Positions 1 to 5,639 of a stretch of DNA of 8,065 bases are shown in pieces. The translations under genes and the position numbers were made by a program. Numbering within the stretch: position 1 is the first letter of the stretch; each line of letters opens with the position of its first letter. The notes under the pieces were generated by a model, which saw nothing but the letters and a program-made list of their open reading frames with translations, had not been told where the DNA came from and made no database searches. The stretch covers positions 63,128 to 71,192 of the forward strand of contig DHGL01000017.1 of assembly GCA_002402725.1 (NCBI GenBank), written 5' to 3'. The DNA is from Anaerolineaceae bacterium UBA4799 (GTDB lineage: Bacteria; Chloroflexota; Anaerolineae; Anaerolineales; Anaerolineaceae).

Positions 1-34
1 CCCGCGTCATTTGTCACAGAAAAAACAGGAACAA

Positions 35-63
35 TTACCTTAATTATTGCGTCATGTTATAAG
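35..63 (+). promoter_or_regulatory. Candidate extended -10 promoter for the first lipoprotein gene
   Basis: An extended -10 element is visible: TG at 55-56, one base, then TATAAG at 58-63 (5 of 6 matches to TATAAT). Seventeen bases upstream lies only a poor -35 (TTACCT, 35-40, 3 of 6 matches). The predicted transcription start near 70 would leave a leader of about 16 nt carrying the ribosome binding site. This fits initiation at the ATG at 86. The call is by eye; transcription from upstream of the window is equally possible. Confidence 0.4.
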
Positions 64-73
64 GAACATTCTC

Positions 74-80
74 AGGGAGG
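74..80 (+). promoter_or_regulatory. Ribosome binding site fixing the start of the first lipoprotein
   Basis: AGGGAGG lies 5 nt before the ATG at 86. It is a strong Shine-Dalgarno sequence and decides between this ATG and the in-frame TTG at 47, which has no comparable site. Confidence 0.8.
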
Positions 81-85
81 TTGAA

Positions 86-676
86 ATGCCTACATTTGTG
101 ATTTTTTTACTCTGCGCCTTTTTGCTCAGCGCCTGCGCTGGCAATCCCAGTCTGCCTACCCCATTTCTTGAACAACCCACGCCATCTGACCAACGAGTGA
201 TGAATTCTCCGGTCAGCGAAAATCCCCCAAATCATTCAATCCAGCCCGGTGGACCCGGAAAAACACCGCCGCCCATCAAAGTGGATGAACCCATCACTGC
301 AATTAGCACTCCATTTTCGCTGGAACCGCAGGAATCACCGGAACCTGTTGAACCCTCGCCGGGGGACGTCAACAAGGTGCGCGCTTCTGCCTTCATCGAT
401 TCCGTCCAGTTGCTAATACTAGAGAGTTACCCGGTTCAAATCAACCTGGAGCTCATCAGCAGCCTGCCCACGCCCTGCCACAAGCTGCGCGTCGCAGTCG
501 ATCCACCGGATAAAGAAAACCGAGTATACATCGATGTCTACACTGTTGTCGACCCGGATAAGATCTGCATCCAGGTGATCGAACCTTTCGCCAAAACGAT
601 TAGTCTGGGCACTTTTCCCACCGGTCATTACCTGGTCTATGTGAACAACGAACTGGTTGGTGAATTCGATAGCTGA
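86..676 (+). CDS. Proline-rich secreted lipoprotein of unknown function
   Basis: This encodes 196 residues from the ATG at 86, chosen for its strong ribosome binding site and because it places a compact lipoprotein signal at the N-terminus. The signal has a hydrophobic stretch (about residues 3-16) ending in lipobox LSAC with Cys17 as the lipidation site. Residues 20-95 form a low-complexity linker rich in Pro, Ser, Thr and Glu, typical of a tether between membrane and folded domain. The C-terminal domain (about 100-196) is beta-rich in appearance. It contains ILESYPVQI (111-119), a PTPC motif (Cys131), a second cysteine (Cys161) and a closing GHYLVYVNN segment. The two cysteines could form a disulfide. 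From memory, this pattern (ILESFPVQ, PxPC, C-x-Q-x(3)-PF, GxYxVxVNG) recurs in secreted Chloroflexota proteins without assigned function; I cannot name a catalogued family. The gene converges with the next one and shares its terminator. Lipoprotein status is well supported, function unknown. Confidence 0.85.
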   Translation: MPTFVIFLLCAFLLSACAGNPSLPTPFLEQPTPSDQRVMNSPVSENPPNHSIQPGGPGKTPPPIKVDEPITAISTPFSLEPQESPEPVEPSPGDVNKVRASAFIDSVQLLILESYPVQINLELISSLPTPCHKLRVAVDPPDKENRVYIDVYTVVDPDKICIQVIEPFAKTISLGTFPTGHYLVYVNNELVGEFDS

Positions 677-689
677 ACCTTGCCCTCCA

Positions 690-726
690 AAAAGCAGGGA
701 GCGATTGGTCACCGCGCCCTGCTTTT
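690..726. terminator. Bidirectional intrinsic terminator between convergent lipoprotein genes
   Basis: A perfect 10-bp inverted repeat is present: AAAAGCAGGG at 690-699 and CCCTGCTTTT at 717-726. After one A/G mismatch the stem can continue through GCG (701-703) with CGC (713-715). On the plus strand the stem ends in four Ts; on the minus strand it ends in five Ts. It lies 13 nt after the stop of the rightward gene and about 80 nt after the stop of the leftward gene, so it can serve both. Confidence 0.8.
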
Positions 727-806
727 AGTATGTGAAAAAGCGCTTGTTCTTTAGCTTTACGAATCTCTACACTCGACTCTCTAATATCGTAATGCCGGCC
801 AGGTTC

Positions 807-1751
807 CTATTTTACACTTAACCAAACCGCGTCCAGCGCCATCGGCGTGCCATCCGCCATGCTCAACTCGCTCAATACCAGCAGGATCTGCTTCCCCGCC
901 GCTACATCCGGTAAAACCACCGTGTTGTCAAAAGTCGCTGGAGCACCCATATCCTCCGCCTGCACCAGAAAACCTTCGTGCAGCAACTGCCCGCTCAGCG
1001 GGTCGCTAATCAACAGCGATAGATTGTTTTCAAATGGTGCAATCGGCATTGACCCGGTGACCCGCAGGCTGCCGCTCACGCTTTCACCGTCTCGCGGCAT
1101 ATCAATGTAAATTGCGTGCTCCCCGCCTCCAGCGAATGTGGAACTGAGCCGGGTTTGAACCAGCTTGCTGCCCCATAACGAATATTCCGCGCTCATCCTG
1201 GTGGTGGGGTTGACCATCGCGTCATTTGGAGCGTGCACCAGTGCCTGCACCTTCACCACGCCGTCTTCGATGGAAACTGAGTCAATCACCGGCCGGTCAT
1301 CGATAATGACCCCTTGGGCCTGCGTGTATTGCCCGGCATCACTGTAAACCGCCAGCAGCGAGTTGAAAACTCCCGAACCGCCGCTGTTCTCCGCCAACAC
1401 AAAAGCCGCTTCCTCAATGCCGTCGTTGTTCAAATCACCGTACGCAATACCAGGCTGTACTACCGCATTCAATTCCGTGCTGTCCACCACCCCCGAGAAG
1501 GCGCCATCAACCAGGGTAAAGGGTACTTGCAGCAACGGGGAAAGATATTCAGCGTTCTGCAACCTTTCCTCACTAAGAACATGTTGTGGAGGTTGAATGG
1601 TAGCCAGCGCGGGCAATGTCGGGGCTATCACCGCTGTTTGTACCTTCCCGGTATTTTCCCCTCCCATGTTTACGGTCACACAACCGCTCAGCACGCAAAC
1701 GCCCAACAAGAGCGTTATCAGATTTGTAATTCGTATGGAAAACCGTTTCAT
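807..1751 (-). CDS. Secreted lipoprotein with calcium-loop motif and Gmad2-like C-terminal domain
   Basis: This encodes 314 residues. The ATG at 1751-1749 is preceded by AGGAG (1762-1758 on the minus strand) with 6 nt spacing. The N-terminus is basic (MKRFSIR), followed by a hydrophobic segment and lipobox LSGC with Cys24. A Thr/Pro/Ala-rich linker (about 36-58) leads to a domain at about 65-210. That domain contains YGDLNNDGIEE, a DxNxDG calcium-binding-type loop (Asp106 to Gly111), followed by LAENSGGSGVF. This resembles a domain found repeatedly in extracytoplasmic proteins of Chloroflexota and Cyanobacteria. The C-terminal part (about 212-314) resembles the Gmad2 immunoglobulin-like domain of spore-germination-type proteins: IDMPRDGESVSGSLRVTG, then a FENNLSL strand, then LSGQLLHEGF. 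The role is unknown; a cell-surface binding or structural role is inference. It is divergent from the dcw operon and has its own orientation, so a functional link is not shown. Confidence 0.85.
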   Translation of the reverse strand: MKRFSIRITNLITLLLGVCVLSGCVTVNMGGENTGKVQTAVIAPTLPALATIQPPQHVLSEERLQNAEYLSPLLQVPFTLVDGAFSGVVDSTELNAVVQPGIAYGDLNNDGIEEAAFVLAENSGGSGVFNSLLAVYSDAGQYTQAQGVIIDDRPVIDSVSIEDGVVKVQALVHAPNDAMVNPTTRMSAEYSLWGSKLVQTRLSSTFAGGGEHAIYIDMPRDGESVSGSLRVTGSMPIAPFENNLSLLISDPLSGQLLHEGFLVQAEDMGAPATFDNTVVLPDVAAGKQILLVLSELSMADGTPMALDAVWLSVK

Positions 1752-1795
1752 CGTCTGCTCCTAGTAATAATTTGGCAAGAAACCTGCACCAATTA

Positions 1796-1824
1796 ATTAA
1801 ATTCGCATATCAAAATCGTAAAAA
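1796..1824 (-). promoter_or_regulatory. Weak candidate promoter for the leftward lipoprotein gene
   Basis: On the minus strand TTTAAT (1801-1796) matches TATAAT in 5 of 6 positions. Seventeen bases upstream TTTTTA (1824-1819) is a poor -35 (3 of 6). The region is AT-rich, so such matches are easy to find by chance. The placement, about 45 nt before the ATG, is reasonable and does not overlap the mraZ promoter core. Confidence 0.3.
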
Positions 1825-1827
1825 CAC

Positions 1828-1856
1828 TTGCATTTGCTCAAAAAAAAACGTATAAT
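1828..1856 (+). promoter_or_regulatory. Near-consensus housekeeping promoter of the dcw operon
   Basis: TTGCAT (1828-1833) and a perfect TATAAT (1851-1856) are separated by exactly 17 bp. The spacer contains a run of nine A residues (1840-1848), which may bend the DNA. The predicted transcription start is near 1863, giving a leader of about 78 nt before mraZ. The -10 element abuts and partly overlaps the first MraZ box. Confidence 0.85.
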
Positions 1857-1890
1857 GTGGAGGAAAGTGGTAAAAAGTGGGAGTAAGTGG
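1854..1890 (+). promoter_or_regulatory. MraZ operator: four GTGG boxes with 10-bp period
   Basis: GTGG occurs at 1857-1860, 1867-1870, 1877-1880 and 1887-1890, exactly one helical turn apart. The three bases before each box are AAT, AAA, AAA and TAA, so the unit reads roughly AAAGTGG plus three free bases. This agrees with the known MraZ recognition pattern, in which GTG(G) repeats of about 10 bp lie upstream of mraZ and each subunit of the MraZ ring contacts one repeat. The first box overlaps the -10 element and the array covers the predicted start site. Bound MraZ should therefore block RNA polymerase, which predicts autorepression; in some lineages MraZ acts as an activator instead. The array is direct sequence evidence, the function inferred from the family. 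Confidence 0.88.
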
Positions 1891-1915
1891 AGCGCCGGAG
1901 ACCTTTCCGGCGTTC
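1890..1915 (+). promoter_or_regulatory. GC-rich hairpin in the mraZ leader
   Basis: CGCCGGA (1893-1899) pairs perfectly with TCCGGCG (1906-1912) around a 6-nt loop. The stem can be extended outward by a G-U, an A-U and a G-C pair to 1890 and 1915. It lies about 27 nt after the predicted transcription start and 25 nt before the mraZ ATG. No T-run follows, so it is not an intrinsic terminator. It could stabilise the 5' end of the long transcript or affect mraZ translation. Confidence 0.6.
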
Positions 1916-1940
1916 GCCATATAACAAAAAGGTAGAAATT

Positions 1941-2384
1941 ATGTTCAACGGTTTCATCGGTCGCTACCTGCATAATATAGACGAAAAAGGACGCTTAACG
2001 TTCCCGGCTTCCTTCCGCGACCTCCTGGGCGAGAACCCGGTCATCCTCAACGGCTTTGACCAGAACCTGCTCGTGATGGACGCCAACCGCTTTCAACTCC
2101 TGTACGAACGCATCAACAGCATGAATATGGCGAATGCCCAGACCCGCCAGTTGCGCCGCTATATCTTCTCTACCGCCACGCAAATAGAGTTCGACAAGAC
2201 TGGCCGTTTCATCATCCCCCAATCACTGCGCCAGATCGCTGGCCTGGACGGCACTGCTTTGATAGTCGGTATCGGCAAGGACATTGAAATCTGGAATCCG
2301 GATGCTTACAAAGTCCAGGAAGAGCAAGGCGAAGGTCCTTCCTCCGCCGCAGAGCTCGTATCGAACTTTGACTTGACCATCTGA
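1941..2384 (+). CDS. mraZ: Transcriptional regulator MraZ
   Basis: This 147-residue protein, of the usual family length, carries the two tandem SpoVT-AbrB domains of MraZ. The first has DEKGRLTFP at residues 14-22 and the second DKTGRFIIP at 85-93, each with the D-x-(K/x)-G-R DNA-contact signature. MraZ forms a ring-shaped oligomer on DNA and controls the dcw cluster. The start at ATG 1941 gives the standard MFxGxxxxxxDxKGRL opening. A modest AAAGG at 1928-1932 serves as ribosome binding site. An in-frame GTG at 1887 is rejected because it lies inside the last operator box and would add 18 unrelated arginine-rich residues. It is the first gene of the operon, its stop overlaps the next start (TGATG), and its own binding sites lie just upstream. 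Confidence 0.97.
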   Translation: MFNGFIGRYLHNIDEKGRLTFPASFRDLLGENPVILNGFDQNLLVMDANRFQLLYERINSMNMANAQTRQLRRYIFSTATQIEFDKTGRFIIPQSLRQIAGLDGTALIVGIGKDIEIWNPDAYKVQEEQGEGPSSAAELVSNFDLTI

Positions 2385-3328
2385 TGAAAAATATTTCTGA
2401 CAGCGCGGCAAGACCACCGCATGTCTCAGTTCTTTACCATCAAATTATAACTGCTTTACGTCCTGTAAGCCCGGGGTTATATGTGGATGCGACCATTGGC
2501 GCCGGTGGACATGCCTGGGGAATCCTGGAAAAGAGCTCGCCTGACGGGCAGCTGCTTGGCTTGGACACAGACCCTCAGGCGCTGGCACTGTCTCACCAGC
2601 GCCTGACCTTTTTTAACCAGCGCTTTCATTTACTTCACTCCTCCTACACAGGGCTCCGCAACGCGCTACTGACGTTAGGCTGGGACCACGTGGATGGCAT
2701 CGTCATTGATCTGGGTGTGTCTTCAATGCAAATCGACTCTCCCGAACGCGGTTTTTCCTTTCTTCACGATGGACCATTGGATATGCGCTTCGATCCGTCC
2801 CAGCCCGTCAGCGCGGAGACACTGGTCAATCACTCCACTGAATCTGAATTGGCAGACCTGATCTGGCGTTACGGGGAAGAACGACAATCACGCCACATTG
2901 CGCGCGTCATCGTTCAAAACCGTCCCTTCACCAGCACCACGCAGCTCGCAGACACCATAAAGAAAGCCAGCCGCGGCAATCGCAGCGAAGTCCATCCCGC
3001 TACCCGGACTTTCCAGGCGCTGCGTATCGCCGTGAACCGGGAACTGGACTCGCTGCAGGATTTTCTCCCCCAGGCGGTCGAGTCACTCTCCTCCGGCGGG
3101 CGTCTCGCGGTTATTTCCTTTCATTCGCTGGAAGATCGCATCGTAAAGCAGTATTTCAGGCGTGAAAGCCGGGATTGTATCTGCCCCACAGATCAACCCG
3201 TTTGTACATGTGGGCATAAAGCCTCGATCATCGAAATCACCCGTCACCCCATCACCCCTGACGGGACCGAAATAGCCAGCAACATTAGAGCAAGAAGCGC
3301 GAAGTTGCGCGTGGCAGAAAAGAGATAA
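2384..3328 (+). CDS. rsmH: 16S rRNA (cytosine(1402)-N(4))-methyltransferase RsmH (MraW)
   Basis: This is a 314-residue cytoplasmic enzyme of normal length that uses S-adenosylmethionine to methylate N4 of C1402 in the decoding centre of 16S rRNA. Visible family signatures are HVSVLYHQ (13-20), the SAM-binding loop DATIGAGGH (35-43), GLDTDPQAL with acidic Asp61/Asp63, IDLGVSSMQID (108-118) followed by SPERGFSF, and FHSLEDR (246-252). The C-terminus is the conserved RSAKLRVAEK. Two CxC pairs (Cys265/Cys267 and Cys274/Cys276) lie near the C-terminus and could bind a metal. The ATG overlaps the mraZ stop and no clear ribosome binding site precedes it, so translation is probably coupled to mraZ. 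It is the second dcw gene in its canonical place. Confidence 0.97.
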   Translation: MKNISDSAARPPHVSVLYHQIITALRPVSPGLYVDATIGAGGHAWGILEKSSPDGQLLGLDTDPQALALSHQRLTFFNQRFHLLHSSYTGLRNALLTLGWDHVDGIVIDLGVSSMQIDSPERGFSFLHDGPLDMRFDPSQPVSAETLVNHSTESELADLIWRYGEERQSRHIARVIVQNRPFTSTTQLADTIKKASRGNRSEVHPATRTFQALRIAVNRELDSLQDFLPQAVESLSSGGRLAVISFHSLEDRIVKQYFRRESRDCICPTDQPVCTCGHKASIIEITRHPITPDGTEIASNIRARSAKLRVAEKR

Positions 3329-3337
3329 TCAAAAAGA

Positions 3338-3859
3338 ATGGCGGAGCCTCGGGATAGGGCGAATAAGAGAAAAGAAAGAACCGCTAAGAGAATGCGGCTT
3401 ATTCAGGCGTTTAAACTATCACCCTGGAGAATTCACGCGCGTACAGTCGGGTTCTTTCTTCTCACTCTCGTGGTCGTTCTCGTGGTGGCCAGCGTCTATC
3501 TCAGCATCAGCGGTCTGGCTGCCAATGCCGGGCTCGACGCCTACCGGCTGGACCTCAAACGACTGGACCTGGAACGCGAGATCGCGCACCGTAAGGCCAC
3601 ATTGGCACTCATCACCAGCGCGCCTGCTATGGAAGAGAGAGCGTTGAGCATGGGTTTTGAGAAGATCTCCCCGGACGATGCCATCTACATCACAGTGCCG
3701 GGATACACAGGCCGCAGAGCGATGGTTGTCGCTCCTCCTCCTGGGATCAACGAGTCCGGTCGACAGTTGGTCAAATCCGTGTATCGTGAATCACTCTGGG
3801 ATTGGCTCTTTACAGGCATCAACTCTCTCGGTTCCGGATTTTTAGGAGACGGAAGCTGA
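3338..3859 (+). CDS. ftsL: FtsL-like bitopic cell division protein
   Basis: This 173-residue protein sits in the usual ftsL slot between rsmH and ftsI. Residues 1-36 are strongly basic (DRANKRKERTAKRMR) and cytoplasmic. Residues 37-57 form one hydrophobic membrane helix (FFLLTLVVVLVVASVYL). A charged helical stretch follows (about 67-92, YRLDLKRLDLEREIAHRKATL) that could form a short coiled coil. Then comes EERALSMGFEKISPDDAIYI (99-118), which matches the FtsL/DivIC pattern of an A-x(2)-LG-like turn after the coiled coil. A tail of about 55 residues follows, longer than in many FtsL proteins. FtsL scaffolds FtsI/FtsW through FtsB/FtsQ in other bacteria. Sequence identity to FtsL is weak, so the name rests on topology and position. 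The gene starts 9 nt after rsmH with a poor ribosome binding site and ends by overlapping ftsI. Confidence 0.8.
   Translation: MAEPRDRANKRKERTAKRMRLIQAFKLSPWRIHARTVGFFLLTLVVVLVVASVYLSISGLAANAGLDAYRLDLKRLDLEREIAHRKATLALITSAPAMEERALSMGFEKISPDDAIYITVPGYTGRRAMVVAPPPGINESGRQLVKSVYRESLWDWLFTGINSLGSGFLGDGS
3844..3849 (+). promoter_or_regulatory. Ribosome binding site deciding the ftsI start
   Basis: AGGAGA lies 9 nt before the ATG at 3859. It supports this start over an in-frame codon at 3802, which would lie deep within the upstream gene and add 19 arginine-rich residues before the signal anchor. The site is inside the end of the ftsL-like gene. Confidence 0.7.
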
Positions 3860-5631
3860 TGAAAAAAGGCTTCACTCGCTACCATTTCCTCGGCATCCTC
3901 CTCTCCGCGTTTGCTGTTCTCATCGCTGTGCAGATGGTCCGCATACAATCCAGCACTCACGCCGATTACCTGGATGACTGGGCAAAGGAGTACGGGTATG
4001 AGCTTCGCACTATCGAATCGGAGCGAGGTTATATATATGACCGTTACGGTCACTTGCTGGCGGGTAATAAAGAGGTCTATGAGATCGGTATCGAATTGCA
4101 GTTTGTCAGGAATCCCGCAGCGATCTCCACAACGCTCTCCAATGTGCTGGGTCTGGATTATAAGAAGGTTTTTAATGCTGCCAATACAGAATATGTTCCC
4201 GGTAAACAGGTCTACATCACGCTCACAGATTTTGTCGAAGCCAACAAGATAAAAGAATTGAGCGAACTGAAAACCCAGTATGAGAATAACAACCCTTACG
4301 GTGAAGACCCCGAATTACCTTCGCTGCGTGGTTTAACCTGGACAGCGCACCTGCAGCGCATTTACCCTGAGGGCAACCTGGCAGCGAACATCCTCGGGTT
4401 TTTTACGTATTATGACCGCGAAAGCGGTGCCGGATATTTTGGCGTGGAAGAAAAGTACAATACGCTGCTCGCGGGTGTGAAACGTAATGTGATGATTCCC
4501 CTCGATCCATACGAGATGCAGGAGATTCCTACGGCTCCCGCAGGCGCCAGCCTGGTGCTCACCATCGACCGCGAGATTCAGCGCACGGTGGAAGAGATAC
4601 TGGATAACGCGGTCAAAACCAACGGGGCAGCCGGCGGTACCATCATTGTGATGAACCCCAACAACGGCGAAATCATGGCTATGGCCAGCAACCCACGCCT
4701 CGACCCCAACGCCTACTGGGAAAACACCACGATTTTCCCGGCAGGGGTGCCTTACAACAAAGCTGTCAACCAGGTCTACGAACCAGGTTCAATCTTCAAG
4801 ATTTTAACCATGGCCGCCGCCCTCGATGCCGGTGTGGTCACCCCTGAGACCCCCTTTACCGATACCGGTCAGATCGAGGTGGGCGGTTGGATGATCTACA
4901 ACTGGGACCGCGGCGCCTGGGGCAGTCAGAACATGATTGGCTGCATGCAGCATTCACTCAACGTCTGCCTTTCCTGGGTCGCCACTCAACTTGGTCCCAC
5001 GCAATTCTATGACTACCTCGATCGCTTCGGTATCGGTCACCGCACCAATATTGACCTCGCTGGCGAGGAGGTTTACCCCCTCAGCGTGCCCGGCGACCCG
5101 ATGTGGTACACTGTCAACCTTGCTACCAACTCGTTCGGTCAGGGCGTTGCTGTCACACCCATACAGTTGCTTATGGCGGCTTCTGCCATTGCCAATGAAG
5201 GCCAGATGGTCGCTCCGCACGTGCTTAAGTCCTACATCCAGGATGGGCAGCAGTTTGATACCACCCCTCAGGTCGTGGGCATCCCCATCAAGGCTGAAAC
5301 CGCGAAAACCCTCACAGATATGCTCACCATCTCGCTGGAAGAGGAAGCCTCCGATGCGCTGGTGGAGGGATATCGCGTGGCGGGCAAGACCGGAACCGCT
5401 GAAATCGCGGTCAACGGGCAGTATTCCAGCAACAAAACCAATGCCTCCTTCGTAGGCTGGGGTCCGGTGGATGACCCGCAATTTATCGTTTACGTGTGGC
5501 TGGAAAAACCCAGTACCTCCATCTGGGGTTCTATAGTCGCTGCGCCGGTATTCAGGGACGTTGTGCAGGAGATTGTCGTGTTGTTGAATTTACCGCCTGA
5601 TGAGATCAGGATGAGTATGAAGGAAGAGTAA
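3859..5631 (+). CDS. ftsI: Septal peptidoglycan transpeptidase FtsI (class B penicillin-binding protein)
   Basis: This 590-residue class B PBP crosslinks septal peptidoglycan outside the membrane. After a short basic N-terminus (MKKGFTR) there is one membrane anchor (about residues 9-27). The PBP dimerisation/pedestal domain (about 50-215) opens with ERGYIYDRYG (55-64), a clear match to the family RGxIxDRxG motif. The transpeptidase domain (about 235-575) has all three catalytic motifs: SIFK at 311-314 (nucleophile Ser311), SLN at 366-368 and KTG at 510-512. No PASTA repeats follow. Two cysteines, Cys362 and Cys370, flank the SLN motif. Position in the dcw operon after the FtsL-like gene favours FtsI over an elongation PBP2. 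The start overlaps the preceding stop, and murF begins 8 nt after the stop. Confidence 0.95.
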   Translation: MKKGFTRYHFLGILLSAFAVLIAVQMVRIQSSTHADYLDDWAKEYGYELRTIESERGYIYDRYGHLLAGNKEVYEIGIELQFVRNPAAISTTLSNVLGLDYKKVFNAANTEYVPGKQVYITLTDFVEANKIKELSELKTQYENNNPYGEDPELPSLRGLTWTAHLQRIYPEGNLAANILGFFTYYDRESGAGYFGVEEKYNTLLAGVKRNVMIPLDPYEMQEIPTAPAGASLVLTIDREIQRTVEEILDNAVKTNGAAGGTIIVMNPNNGEIMAMASNPRLDPNAYWENTTIFPAGVPYNKAVNQVYEPGSIFKILTMAAALDAGVVTPETPFTDTGQIEVGGWMIYNWDRGAWGSQNMIGCMQHSLNVCLSWVATQLGPTQFYDYLDRFGIGHRTNIDLAGEEVYPLSVPGDPMWYTVNLATNSFGQGVAVTPIQLLMAASAIANEGQMVAPHVLKSYIQDGQQFDTTPQVVGIPIKAETAKTLTDMLTISLEEEASDALVEGYRVAGKTGTAEIAVNGQYSSNKTNASFVGWGPVDDPQFIVYVWLEKPSTSIWGSIVAAPVFRDVVQEIVVLLNLPPDEIRMSMKEE

Positions 5632-5639
5632 AGGATAAT

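Noticed and set aside
47..85. In-frame TTG start extending the first lipoprotein by 13 residues
   Set aside because: It would put charged residues before the signal peptide, overlaps the candidate promoter and has no ribosome binding site; the ATG at 86 has a strong one.
734..749. Imperfect palindrome GAAAAAGCGCTTGTTC in the convergent gap
   Set aside because: It lies between gene ends with no promoter nearby, and 7 of 8 pairs in 16 bp can arise by chance; no known operator fits.
1854..1890. GTGG array considered as a CRISPR-like or simple tandem repeat
   Set aside because: Units are too short, with variable inner bases, and the place before mraZ is that of the MraZ operator.
1890..1915. 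Leader hairpin considered as terminator or riboswitch
   Set aside because: No T-run follows, and the leader of about 78 nt is too simple for any riboswitch class I recognise.
1887..1940. In-frame GTG start extending MraZ by 18 residues
   Set aside because: The GTG is part of the fourth operator box and the extension runs through the leader hairpin; all MraZ proteins start at the MFxG equivalent at 1941.
3802..3858. In-frame upstream start extending FtsI by 19 residues
   Set aside because: It overlaps the FtsL-like gene by 58 nt and lacks a ribosome binding site; the ATG at 3859 has AGGAGA and the common stop/start overlap.
4954..5481. Long antisense open frames opposite ftsI, murF and mraY
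   Set aside because: They mirror the codon pattern of well-supported genes, show no family motifs and have no convincing ribosome binding sites.
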